Assembly (NCBI GenBank): GCA_003139095.1
Contig: PLHW01000041.1
Span: 124,261-188,260 of the forward strand
Reading direction: 5' to 3'
DNA: 64,000 nucleotides
Source: Acidobacteriaceae bacterium
Lineage (GTDB): Bacteria; Acidobacteriota; Terriglobia; Terriglobales; Acidobacteriaceae
Of the stretch, positions 25,764 to 34,400 are shown in pieces. A program made the position numbers and the translations under genes. Numbering within the stretch: position 1 is the first letter of the stretch; the number at the start of each line of letters is the position of its first letter. The notes beneath the pieces were generated by a model. The model saw only the letters and a program-made list of their open reading frames with translations, searched no databases and was not told the DNA's origin.

Positions 25764-26510
25764 ATGTCGTGGTATGCGTACTGCCTCACGGAACACCAGC
25801 CCCTCCCAAACGGTGTCCGAGCCCGCCGTCCTTTCGTTTTAGAAGGTGTTCAAGGTGTGAATGCCTCACCGGTCATGAGTTATCCCAGCGGAGATTTCGC
25901 GGTCATTGTCAGTGAGTACGACCGCGCCTCCTCGAAATTGGACGAAAAGTCGGTTCTGGAGCACGCCCGCGTAGTCAGCCAGAGCTTCCGCACGTCAACC
26001 GTTCTACCCTTCCGTTTCGGCACCATTTTTGACACCGAAGACGCCATTCGCCAGGCCGTGCGCTCCAATCGCCGCGCGCTTTGCGAAAGTGTCGAGCGCC
26101 TCCGCGGCAAATCCGAAATGCGCATCAAGCTCACCGTGCGCGACGGCTCTCTCCGCGGCAACATGGAGGACGTCGTCCTGCCAGACACGGTGGGCCGCGA
26201 ATACCTCGCCAAGCTCCGCGAGAAGGCCTCGCGCGAGCGGGAGCGACAAACCAAGGCTCGCGCCCTCTCCGTGCAGGTACACAAGCTCTTTAACCCGCTC
26301 GAAGAGGAAGTGAGTTGTAAACGCGTCGCCGCCGACGGCATGCTCCTCGATATCGCCCACCTCATCGACACCAAATCCATTGAAAAATATCAGAACCGCT
26401 ACTCCACAGCCGCCAAGCAGCTCAAAAACTGCGAGATGGTCGTCAGCGGTCCCTGGCCCCCCTACCACTTCCTGCCGGAAAAACTCCGCCAGGTCGCGGG
26501 AGATAGTTAG
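25764..26510 (+). CDS. GvpL/GvpF-family protein, orphan
   Basis: 248 residues with the complete family pattern: an N-terminal MSWYAYCL strand, VLEHARVVSQSFRTSTVLPF with FRFGTIF (about 75-95), the central SEMRIKLTVRDG, a coiled segment REYLAKLREKASRERERQTK, and the diagnostic C-terminal VVSGPWPPYHF (about 225-238). GvpF/L proteins are accessory components of gas vesicles that contact GvpA. No gvpA, gvpN or other gas-vesicle gene lies in the window, so this copy may serve another compartment or a distant cluster. It ends at a strong terminator and appears to be a single-gene unit. Confidence 0.88.
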   Translation: MSWYAYCLTEHQPLPNGVRARRPFVLEGVQGVNASPVMSYPSGDFAVIVSEYDRASSKLDEKSVLEHARVVSQSFRTSTVLPFRFGTIFDTEDAIRQAVRSNRRALCESVERLRGKSEMRIKLTVRDGSLRGNMEDVVLPDTVGREYLAKLREKASRERERQTKARALSVQVHKLFNPLEEEVSCKRVAADGMLLDIAHLIDTKSIEKYQNRYSTAAKQLKNCEMVVSGPWPPYHFLPEKLRQVAGDS

Positions 26511-26560
26511 CGCGAAGCGGCTAGCCGCAAATAGCAGCCCAAATCTCCGATCTGCAAGAA

Positions 26561-26592
26561 AGCCCCCGAAAATTCGGGGGCTTTTGCTTTTC
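26561..26592 (+). terminator. Intrinsic terminator after the gvpF/L-like gene
   Basis: AGCCCCCGAA (26561-26570) pairs perfectly with TTCGGGGGCT (26573-26582), followed by TTTGCTTTT. It starts 50 bp after the stop codon and is among the strongest terminators in the window. Confidence 0.92.
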
Positions 26593-26787
26593 CGCGCCGG
26601 ACCGTTCACGTTTCCAGCACAGAACCGTTTAACTTTTCTGTCTATCAACTCAGCAAATCAGAACTCGGTGGGAGGACTCATTGTCGTGTTCCTCGTTGTC
26701 GAAGGATTCGCCTTATATTGGTCACCAGCGCTAACCAGCGCCGCGCCGGCGGAAGCCGCTTTCGCTCCCGCCGGTCATCGCCGCTCT

Positions 26788-29520
26788 TTACTTTCCCGTG
26801 CCCGTGAGCGCGACCGACTGCGTCCCCGCGCCATCGTTGATCTGCAACGTCGCCGTCCGCTTGCCGCTGGCAGTTGGAGTGAACGTTACAGAAATGCTGC
26901 AGTTCGCGCCGGCCAAGAGCGTGCTCTTGCACGCCGACTTGAAACCAAAATCCCCCGGATCGCTGCCGCCCAGCCCAACGCCGCTGATCGCGAGCGTCGC
27001 TGACTCGTCATTGGTAACAATCACGGTTTGGGCTTTGCTTGTCTTGCCCACCGTTTCGCTGCCTAAGTTCATATTCAGCGGCGAGACGCTCACCGGCTGC
27101 GTATTGTTCAGCAGGATGGTCACCCAGTCCTGGCTCGTCCAACCCGCATTGCCCGCCACGGCCACGTCGATCATGCCGTCGCCGTTGAAGTCGCCCAAGG
27201 CAATGCCGGAATTATCCACGCCGCCGACCCATGGCCCGTCGTCCAGATTGAACGTGCCGTCGCCGTTGCCGGTGTAAACCAGCGCCGCTCCCCAAGTGTT
27301 TTGTCCGCTATATTCCGTGTCGCAGGCGCTATATTGGACGGCCAACGCCAGATCCAGCTTGCCATCCTGGTTGAGATCGGCAGCGCCAATCCAGTACGGA
27401 TTGGATCCGCCGCTCGGATAGCATTGTTCCCACGTGCCGAAGTTATAGGTGCTGCCCGCGGTGAACGTGCCGTCGCCCTTGCCGGTTAAAATCACGAACG
27501 ATCCGGAATCGTCCCAACTGCTGACCGCCAGGTCGAGCTTGCCATCGTTGTTGAAATCGCCGGCCGTGAATCCGACCGGGTTGATGACCGAAGGCGTCAC
27601 CATCGGGGCCTGGAATGTGCCGTCGCCGTTGCCGAGCAGAAGATTGACTGCCGTCGCTCCGTAGTTGGTGAGGGCGAGATCCAGCTTGCCATCGTTGTTG
27701 AAGTCGCCGATCGCCATGCTTGCCGCCTCCGTCCCGCTGGCCCCTGCAATTACGTTTGCCGTCCCGTAAACGCCCTTACCGTTGTTGAGCAGCACGCTCA
27801 GGCTGCCGTCTCCATTGGAAGTCAGTATGTCCAGCCTGCCGTCGCCTCGGAGGTCGGCCAACGTCACGCTGTAGGACTGTTGCGTCGTCCCGGTGGAATA
27901 ATAGACAGGCGCTTTGAATTTTCCCTTGCCTGCGCCGAGCAGCACCGCTACTTCGTTGTTCGGACACCCGCCTCCGCTGTTGGTCATGTTCGCCACTACG
28001 TCCACCTTGTGATCTCCATTGACGTCACCCAAGGCGATGTAACTGACCCCGCCACGGTTGGCTTGGCCGCAACCGACCGCGGTGGAAATAGGACTCCCGA
28101 ATCCGCCGTGCGAACTGCCCAGCAGCACGGTAATTCCGACGCCTGTTCCGCCGCCCGCTTCCACGATGTCCAGGATGCCGTCGTTGTTCATGTCCGCCGT
28201 CGCAATACCCGAGACCGTGCCGCTCCACGTGTAGCCGTAACTCTGGCTGCTGCGGAACGTTCCGTCCCCATTTCCGAGGGCCACCGTCTCCCACTGGCCG
28301 GCGTTATTGGAGGTGGCGAAGTCCAGCTTCTTGTCGCCATTAAAGTCGGCGAGTACAACATTGTTCGGATACCCATCCGTGGCGAATGAGCCTAGGGTAG
28401 TGAATCCGCCTTTCCCGTTGCCCAGCATTGTCCACACCGCAGAGGACGAATAGGAACTCACAACCAGATCGTTTTTCCCATCGCCATTGATATCGGTGAT
28501 CACAATGGAATTGATCCACGAAGGGCCATAGAGAACGGGGGGAGTCTTAAACGTGCCATCGCCGTTGTTCATATAGACGTACGCGCCGTTCCCAGTTCCC
28601 ATCACCACGTCCCCGTTGTCGCCCTTCTTCAGTTGCCCGATGGCTACCGCCATCGCGCCCGAATTCGATCCCTGCTGGTAAAACGCCGGCGTTTGGAAGG
28701 TGCCGTCGCCGTTTCCGATCAGCACATAAATCCCGTCGCCGCTCACGTTGGACGCCACCACCAGGTCGGGCTTTCCGTCATGATTGACGTCCCCGGCAGT
28801 CATTGCTCCTGAATAACCCGACTGTGAGACCGACACCAGTGTCGGAGTCTGGAACGTCCCATCGCCGTTGCCCAGAAAGACGTCGACGCCATTCTTGCTG
28901 GGATCGATGGCGAGGATGTCGAGGTGTCCGTTGCCGCGCAGATCGGTGGCAATCAATCCGCCAGCCAGATCGTTGTTCGCGGGAGTGCCGATCTCGGTAT
29001 ACGTAGCCTCCAGCGTGAAGCCACCCGCGCCGTTGCCCAGATAAATCCACAGCGTGCCCGGGTTGAAGTTGCAGTCACCCCCAGCGCTGCCGGTCACGAT
29101 GGCGAAATCGAGATTACCGTCGTTATTGAAATCGCCCGTGACGATTCCGCCTTCCAGATTGCATGCAAACGGACTGGTAATGGCCGTGTCGGGCCCGAAC
29201 CCGCCATTTCCGGTGCCCAGCTGCAGGCTCACTCCATCGTCCGCCAGCGTGAGCAGGTCGGGGATTCCGTCATTGTTAAAGTCGCCTGCGACCACCACAT
29301 AAGACTGCGTCGGGCTGTGATTGGGGATCACCGAAGCCCCATTAAAGAACGTGGGGTTCACGAAAGTTGCTGGCACAGGTTGTGCGAACAGAATACTGGT
29401 GAGAGCCACCACCATCAGGGCCGAGAGGAAAATTCCAAGTGTCCCAAGAAAAGCCGGCCGTTGCTTTCCCGTCACAGTTGCCGCATTCAATCCGTCAGTT
29501 TGTTGCCGCGTAAATTTCAT
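26788..29520 (-). CDS. Secreted FG-GAP/VCBS beta-propeller protein with choice-of-anchor D domain
   Basis: 910 residues from the ATG at 29520, behind AGGGGGA. A long-n-region signal peptide (hydrophobic core about 22-42) precedes about 14 calcium-type repeats such as GDFNNDGIPDLLTL, DINGDGKNDLVV and GDFNNDGKLDLALTN, the D-x-D/N-x-D-G loops of FG-GAP repeats. They would build two seven-bladed propellers. The last 100 residues (VSPLNMNLGSETVGKTSKAQ to VALTGTGK) form an Ig-like choice-of-anchor D domain. It is probably extracellular, calcium-binding and adhesive or structural. It is the last gene of the six-gene secreted-repeat row. Confidence 0.9.
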   Translation of the reverse strand: MKFTRQQTDGLNAATVTGKQRPAFLGTLGIFLSALMVVALTSILFAQPVPATFVNPTFFNGASVIPNHSPTQSYVVVAGDFNNDGIPDLLTLADDGVSLQLGTGNGGFGPDTAITSPFACNLEGGIVTGDFNNDGNLDFAIVTGSAGGDCNFNPGTLWIYLGNGAGGFTLEATYTEIGTPANNDLAGGLIATDLRGNGHLDILAIDPSKNGVDVFLGNGDGTFQTPTLVSVSQSGYSGAMTAGDVNHDGKPDLVVASNVSGDGIYVLIGNGDGTFQTPAFYQQGSNSGAMAVAIGQLKKGDNGDVVMGTGNGAYVYMNNGDGTFKTPPVLYGPSWINSIVITDINGDGKNDLVVSSYSSSAVWTMLGNGKGGFTTLGSFATDGYPNNVVLADFNGDKKLDFATSNNAGQWETVALGNGDGTFRSSQSYGYTWSGTVSGIATADMNNDGILDIVEAGGGTGVGITVLLGSSHGGFGSPISTAVGCGQANRGGVSYIALGDVNGDHKVDVVANMTNSGGGCPNNEVAVLLGAGKGKFKAPVYYSTGTTQQSYSVTLADLRGDGRLDILTSNGDGSLSVLLNNGKGVYGTANVIAGASGTEAASMAIGDFNNDGKLDLALTNYGATAVNLLLGNGDGTFQAPMVTPSVINPVGFTAGDFNNDGKLDLAVSSWDDSGSFVILTGKGDGTFTAGSTYNFGTWEQCYPSGGSNPYWIGAADLNQDGKLDLALAVQYSACDTEYSGQNTWGAALVYTGNGDGTFNLDDGPWVGGVDNSGIALGDFNGDGMIDVAVAGNAGWTSQDWVTILLNNTQPVSVSPLNMNLGSETVGKTSKAQTVIVTNDESATLAISGVGLGGSDPGDFGFKSACKSTLLAGANCSISVTFTPTASGKRTATLQINDGAGTQSVALTGTGK

Positions 29521-29629
29521 AAAAGTCCCCCTGGAAGCGCAAATTTTGTTCGTCATTTGAAAGCGTGTCCCGGCAAAACCGGGTACAAATTTTTCCGTAC
29601 CGTTCGAACTTCAGCTTTTCATTTCCGCA

Positions 29630-30652
29630 CTACGGCTGGTAAATCTGAACGTAGTTGTAAATGCTGCTCAGGTTGCTGGCCGCTCCGCCAAAGCAATACA
29701 GGCGGCCCCCGACGGTCGCGGAGCCGGGAGTTTGCAAGGCGTTCGGCATCGAGGCCAGCGTCGTCCACGACTTTGTCTTTGCGCTGTAAGCTTCGTTCAC
29801 GCTGAGCACGCCGGCCGAATTCCCGCCGCCCGCGTCGTACAACTGCCCCTTCACAACCGCGAAGCAGGACTGCTGGCGCGGAGTAGGATCGGGCGTCAGT
29901 TGCGTCCATGCGTTCTTCTTTACGCTGTAACTCTCGCTCTCACCTGTGGAGCTTCCGTTGGGCGCGATGTTTCCGTCCACCGCCGCGATGCTCGTTCCCA
30001 GCAAACCTACTGCCTCCCACGATTTCGCGAGCAGCAAAGGCGCTTCTTCCTTCCAGGTATCGGTGGTGGTGTCGTAGCTTTCGACCGTGTCATACCAGAA
30101 CTGAGTGTTCGGGTCGTAGCCGCCAATGACGTAGATGACGTCCTTGTCCACCACTGCCGGCATGCTGTTCCTCGCCGTCGGCATCGAGGCCTTCGTCGTC
30201 CAGCTATTCGAAACTGGATCGTAGGCCTCGACCAGTGATAGAGGGTTTGATCCGCTGGTGCTGCCTCCAATCACATACAAGATCCCGTTGACCACGGCCG
30301 ACGCCCCTAGCTCGCGCGCGGTCGGGTCGGAAGCGCCCGTCGTCCACGTGTTCGTCTTGGTGTTGTAGATTTCGTTTACGCCGGTGGCTTGGTACCCGGA
30401 GTTAGTAGCCCCGCCGACGACATAGATGTTGTTCCCGATCGCTCCCGCAAATGCGCCAAAGCGAGCGGTGGGCATCGCCGCGCCGCTGGTCCACGTGTTG
30501 TGATTGACCTTCGGCTCTGCCTGCGCGGCTGCGTCGTTTTGGGCCTGGACCGGCAGCGCTGCGCCCGCAACGAGCACCACAAGGGCCAGCACGGTGTGCG
30601 TGAAACCGGAAATAAGAGTTCGTTGGTTCATCCGAAAACGCAGGCAGTTCAT
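29630..30652 (-). CDS. Secreted Kelch-repeat protein 1
   Basis: 340 residues from the ATG at 30652 (AAGGGAG upstream). The signal peptide ends near GAALPVQAQ. The mature protein opens with HNTWTSGAAMPTARFGAFAG and holds six Kelch units (NNIYVVGGATNSGY, GILYVIGGSTSG, DVIYVIGGYDP and so on), expected to close as a six-bladed propeller. It ends NYVQIYQP, an ending shared with the other three Kelch proteins here. No transmembrane or catalytic motif. Kelch propellers in secreted bacterial proteins are thought to bind sugars or proteins; the ligand is unknown. Confidence 0.9.
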   Translation of the reverse strand: MNCLRFRMNQRTLISGFTHTVLALVVLVAGAALPVQAQNDAAAQAEPKVNHNTWTSGAAMPTARFGAFAGAIGNNIYVVGGATNSGYQATGVNEIYNTKTNTWTTGASDPTARELGASAVVNGILYVIGGSTSGSNPLSLVEAYDPVSNSWTTKASMPTARNSMPAVVDKDVIYVIGGYDPNTQFWYDTVESYDTTTDTWKEEAPLLLAKSWEAVGLLGTSIAAVDGNIAPNGSSTGESESYSVKKNAWTQLTPDPTPRQQSCFAVVKGQLYDAGGGNSAGVLSVNEAYSAKTKSWTTLASMPNALQTPGSATVGGRLYCFGGAASNLSSIYNYVQIYQP

Positions 30653-30683
30653 GGTTGTCTCCCTTAACATCGAATTGATTAAT

Positions 30684-30717
30684 ACGGCCCGATGCTCACC
30701 TCGGAGCATCGGGCCTC
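30684..30717 (-). terminator. Strong hairpin between Kelch genes 2 and 1
   Basis: GGCCCGATGCTC (30686-30697) pairs perfectly with GAGCATCGGGCC (30704-30715). It lies in the 74 bp between two co-directional Kelch genes. On the minus strand it is followed by GTATTAATC, not a T-run, so it may be an mRNA-stability or attenuation hairpin rather than a full terminator. Confidence 0.6.
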
Positions 30718-30726
30718 AGCCAAACC

Positions 30727-31740
30727 TTACGGCTGATAAATCTGCACGTAGTTGTAGACCGTGTTGTTGGGAGGCACCGCGCTGTTTCCACCGCCAATGC
30801 AGTACAGCCGCCCTTTGTAGACCGCCGAGCCCGAATCGGTCAGCGTATTCGGCATCGCGGCCAGCGACGTCCACGAGTTCTTCGCCAAATTGAACGACTC
30901 CATCACCGCGATCGGGTTATTCCCCGAGGCGTTCCCGTCCGAGGCGTACAGCTTCGTGCCGATCGCGCCGAAGCACGACCCATTCCTCGGGTTCGGGTCC
31001 GCCGCCAGCGAGGTCCACGTATTCGTCGCGATGTCGTAGGCTTCGTTGTCGCCCGTATCGCTGCCGCTGAATCCGTCCGCCGCCACAATCGTCGCCGCCG
31101 AAATCAATCCCGCGGAAATCTCCGACTTCCCCCGCAGCAATCCCGCTTCTTCCGTCCACGTGTCGGTCGCGGGATCGTAAGCTTCGACCGTCGACAACCG
31201 GTTGCCGTTGTAGCCGCCAATCACATAAATGATGCCAGCCTTGTCTGCCACCGCCGTGGCGCTGCATCTCGCCGTCGGCATCGCGGTTTTCGGCGTCCAC
31301 GTGTCCGTCTTCGGGTTGTACGCCCACACCGCGTTCGTCACCGCCCCGCCCCCGTTGCTGCTTCCGCCGAAAAGATAAAGAATGTTTTTCACCACCGCCG
31401 ACGCCGGCTGCGCGGTCGCCGTCGGAATCGGAGCGGCGCTCGTCCACGTGTTCGCAACCGGGTTATAGACCTGGTTGTCAGCCGTGGCCGGCCCACCCGT
31501 GTATCCGCCGACTACATAGATCTTTCCTTTGATCACGCCCACCCCCGGCCAGTTCAACGCCGTCGGCATCGCCGCTCCGCTCGTCCATGTGTTGTGGTTG
31601 ACCGCCGGTGCCTCTCGACCCGCGACCCCAGCCTGTGCGCGGAGCGGCAATGCCGCTCCGCCGATGAAAATGAACACAGCCATCGCGGCCAGCGCCGCTC
31701 CATTCGCTTTCTTCCACGTCCCACCCGTGCTCGAATTCAT
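30727..31740 (-). CDS. Secreted Kelch-repeat protein 2
   Basis: 337 residues from the ATG at 31740 (AAGGAG upstream). Signal peptide to about GGAALPLRAQ. It starts with the shared block NHNTWTSGAAMPTALNWPGV and carries six Kelch units (GKIYVVGGYTGG, NILYLFGGSSNGG, GIIYVIGGYNGN, ...), with the fourth blade degenerate (ATIVAADGFSG), as in its paralogues. It ends YNYVQIYQP. It is a clear tandem paralogue of Kelch 1, 3 and 4, most similar in plan to Kelch 4. Location and role as for the group: extracellular or periplasmic binding propeller. Confidence 0.9.
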   Translation of the reverse strand: MNSSTGGTWKKANGAALAAMAVFIFIGGAALPLRAQAGVAGREAPAVNHNTWTSGAAMPTALNWPGVGVIKGKIYVVGGYTGGPATADNQVYNPVANTWTSAAPIPTATAQPASAVVKNILYLFGGSSNGGGAVTNAVWAYNPKTDTWTPKTAMPTARCSATAVADKAGIIYVIGGYNGNRLSTVEAYDPATDTWTEEAGLLRGKSEISAGLISAATIVAADGFSGSDTGDNEAYDIATNTWTSLAADPNPRNGSCFGAIGTKLYASDGNASGNNPIAVMESFNLAKNSWTSLAAMPNTLTDSGSAVYKGRLYCIGGGNSAVPPNNTVYNYVQIYQP

Positions 31741-31825
31741 ATTTCTCCTTAGAAGTGACAATCAAGAGCTCGAACTGCCTTCCAACAAACTGCACTGCCG
31801 AAAATCTACGGCCGCAAATCTGCCC

Positions 31826-33316
31826 CTACTGCTGCGCCGTCCCGCCCGTGAGCGTGCTGTTGTCCGTTTCCAGCAGCAGCACTTCCTTGCCACTGCCGAC
31901 CCTCACCGTATTGAAATTGGCCGCGCTCCCTCCGCTCGGCGTAATTTGCGCCGTCCCCGTGCAGTTCGCGCTCTCCGTGTATGTGCCCGTAACCGACACC
32001 TCCGTGCTCGCGTAGTTCACGCTGAACGTCTCCGTGCCCGAGAGATTTCCCTTTCCGTCCAGCGTCACTTGCCCCACAATCGCTTCCGGACTGTCGTTCG
32101 AGAAATCGGTCGCCAGCAAGTTCGTCGCCAGCGCTTGTTTCTTCCCGCTCAGTCCGCACGTTCCCGTCCCCTGCGCCACGCCAAACCCCGGCTGCGCGGT
32201 GCCATTGTCGCTTTGAATCATCTGGAAGCCCTTGCTGCTTTCGAGCGTCACGTCAAAGTGCACTGGCGAGCCCGCACCGTCATCCTCATTGGTTAACGTC
32301 ATCGTTCCGCTGCAATTTTTCTCGATCGAGTAGGTGCCGGTGAATGTCCCGGTCGTGATCGTTCCGTTCCCCTCGGCCCACGTAAACGATCCGCTCGTGA
32401 TGTTGCCGTTGCCGTCCGCGTCGATCTGGCCAAGCACCGCATTCACTAACGTCCCTCCGATGCCGCCCGGCCTGCCATGGAAATATCCGTAGACGCCCTT
32501 CAGGCTCGCGTTCGTACATTTCGCCGGCGCCGCCTGCCCGTTGCCCCCGGCCAGCGTTCCGTTGTCCGTTTCCAGCAGCAGCAGTTCCTTGCCCGCATTC
32601 ACCACCACCGTCGCGAAGTTCGCCGCCGTGCCTCCACTCGGTGTAATCTCCGCCGTGCCGGTGCAGTTCGCATTCTCGGTGTATGTCCCCGTCACCGAAG
32701 CGGTTGAAATCGCGCCGTCGTCGCTGATCGTTTCGCTGCCCGAAAGGTTACCCTTGCCGTCCAGCGTCAACAGCCCAACAATCGCTTCCGGCACGTCGCT
32801 TGGCAGCAACGTCGAAATAAAGTTGGTCGCCAGCGTCAGTTTTTTCCCAGGCACCCCGCAGGTCGCATTCCCCTGCGCAAAGCCAAAGCCCGGTTGGTCG
32901 TCGCCCACGTCGGTCTGAATCATCTGGAAGCCCTTGTTGCTGTCGTCCAGAGCAAGATTGAAGTCGGCCGGGCTCCCGTTCTCCGAATTGAAAGTCAACG
33001 TCCCCGCGCAGCTTTTCGAGATCGAATACGTCCCCGTCAAAGTCCCGGTTGAGATCGTTCCGCCCGCACTCTCAGTAAATGACCCGCTCGTGATGTGTCC
33101 TGCGCCGTCGGCCGTAAATTGCCCAAGTACTGCGTCAACCGGTTGCCCGCCAAGGCCGCCCGGCCGCCCGTGAAAGTATCCGTAAACTCCCTTGAGGCTC
33201 GCGTTCGAGCAAACCGCCGCCGCCGCGGGCGTCGCCGCCATCATCGTCGCCAACAAAACCGCCGCCACTCCGATCGCTCCGAAACGCACGTTGGTTTTTC
33301 CATCCATGCATGTCAT
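31826..33316 (-). CDS. Exported protein with two copies of a beta-rich domain
   Basis: 496 residues from the ATG at 33316, chosen because GGAGGG lies six bases upstream. Signal peptide to about TPAAAAVC. The mature part is two near-identical halves of about 230 residues; each begins CSNASLKGVYGYFHGRPGG or CTNASLKGVYGYFHGRPGG and runs through TLDGKGNLSGSET to KELLLLETDNGTLAGG/KEVLLLETDNSTLTGG. The pattern DGxGxIxxGSF, GTYSIxxxCxGT is typical of acidobacterial secreted proteins of unknown function. Four cysteines per half may pair. It sits between Kelch genes on the same strand. The duplication is recent enough to be obvious at protein level. Confidence 0.78.
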   Translation of the reverse strand: MTCMDGKTNVRFGAIGVAAVLLATMMAATPAAAAVCSNASLKGVYGYFHGRPGGLGGQPVDAVLGQFTADGAGHITSGSFTESAGGTISTGTLTGTYSISKSCAGTLTFNSENGSPADFNLALDDSNKGFQMIQTDVGDDQPGFGFAQGNATCGVPGKKLTLATNFISTLLPSDVPEAIVGLLTLDGKGNLSGSETISDDGAISTASVTGTYTENANCTGTAEITPSGGTAANFATVVVNAGKELLLLETDNGTLAGGNGQAAPAKCTNASLKGVYGYFHGRPGGIGGTLVNAVLGQIDADGNGNITSGSFTWAEGNGTITTGTFTGTYSIEKNCSGTMTLTNEDDGAGSPVHFDVTLESSKGFQMIQSDNGTAQPGFGVAQGTGTCGLSGKKQALATNLLATDFSNDSPEAIVGQVTLDGKGNLSGTETFSVNYASTEVSVTGTYTESANCTGTAQITPSGGSAANFNTVRVGSGKEVLLLETDNSTLTGGTAQQ

Positions 33317-33400
33317 AAATCCCTCCTGGAATGTAGTTAGAACCTCGGTCAACTTCTTAAAGCTGGCGAACCATCAAGCTTTCTTTCTCTCTCCTCCAAG

Positions 33401-34351
33401 CTACGGCTGATAAATCTGCACGTTGTTGATGGGAGCCCCCTCCCACGAGGCCCAACCGCCGATGCAGTAGAGTTGCTTCTTGTAGACCGCGGAACTGCCT
33501 ACCATGGTTCCCTGGGGCATGGGAGCGAGCGTCGTCGTCCATTTGTTCTTCGACAGCTGGAAGGATTCATTCACAGTAGTTGCCGCCCCGGCGTTGTTGA
33601 GATAGCCGCCAGCGTCGTAGAACCTCGAACCGATGGCTCCATAGCAGGAAAAAACGCGCGCCGTGGGATCGGCGGTGAGTTCCGTCCACGTGTTGGTGGC
33701 AGTGTCGTAGCCCTCGGTGTCGCCCGTGATTTCGCCGCCCTGAACGGCGCCGTCGGTGGCCACGATCGTAGTTCCCAGCAGACCGGCCGCAGGGCTTGCC
33801 TTATTCCCTAACATCGGCGCTTCTTCGGTCCAGATATTGGTCGCGGGATTGTAGCTTTCGACCGTCGCGATGAAGTCGCCGGGACCGGCGACGCCGCCAA
33901 TGACGTAAATGATGTTCTTCTCGACCACAGCTGCGGTTTCATACCTCGCGGTCGGCATGTCCGCCACAGCAGTCCAAGTCTTGGTCTTCGTGCTGTACGC
34001 CCAAACCGCATTCGACGGTGCTCCGTTGTAACCGCCAAAGACGTATAAGACGTTTTTCACGACCGCGGCGCTCGAGCCCTCGATTGCGGTTGGATAGGGC
34101 ACGCCGGTACCCCAGCTGTTGGTGGCGGGGTCGTAGATCTGCACGTCGGCGACAGGCCCCGACCCGTTGTCCCCGCCGACTACGTAGATCCCGTTTTTAA
34201 CCACGGCCGCAGCAGGAAGTGCGACGGCCGTCGGCAGCGCCGCGCCGCTGGTCCACGTATTGTGCGTGACGGCGGGACTCTGCGCTCCCACCAGCGAAGC
34301 CGTGCCGATGAGCAAAAGCGATATCAGCATCAATCGAAGTGTGGTTTTCAT
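33401..34351 (-). CDS. Secreted Kelch-repeat protein 3
   Basis: 316 residues, the shortest of the four. Signal peptide MKTTLRLMLISLLLIGTASL ending at VGAQ. HNTWTSGAALPTAVALPAAA opens the propeller; Kelch units include NGIYVVGGDNGSG, NVLYVFGGYNGA, NIIYVIGGVAGPG and QLYCIGGWASWEG, with the same degenerate fourth blade (TIVATDGAVQGG). It ends INNVQIYQP. The spacing to the next gene of the row is 84 bp, and to the upstream Kelch gene 49 bp, so a common transcript is likely. Confidence 0.9.
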   Translation of the reverse strand: MKTTLRLMLISLLLIGTASLVGAQSPAVTHNTWTSGAALPTAVALPAAAVVKNGIYVVGGDNGSGPVADVQIYDPATNSWGTGVPYPTAIEGSSAAVVKNVLYVFGGYNGAPSNAVWAYSTKTKTWTAVADMPTARYETAAVVEKNIIYVIGGVAGPGDFIATVESYNPATNIWTEEAPMLGNKASPAAGLLGTTIVATDGAVQGGEITGDTEGYDTATNTWTELTADPTARVFSCYGAIGSRFYDAGGYLNNAGAATTVNESFQLSKNKWTTTLAPMPQGTMVGSSAVYKKQLYCIGGWASWEGAPINNVQIYQP

Positions 34352-34400
34352 ATTTTTCTCCTATACAAAATTTTGGTCGCGCAAGGGTATTTCCCCGGCT

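Noticed and set aside
30684-30717. Possible tRNA or attenuator fold between Kelch genes
   Set aside because: A single perfect stem with no cloverleaf arms; treated as a simple hairpin.
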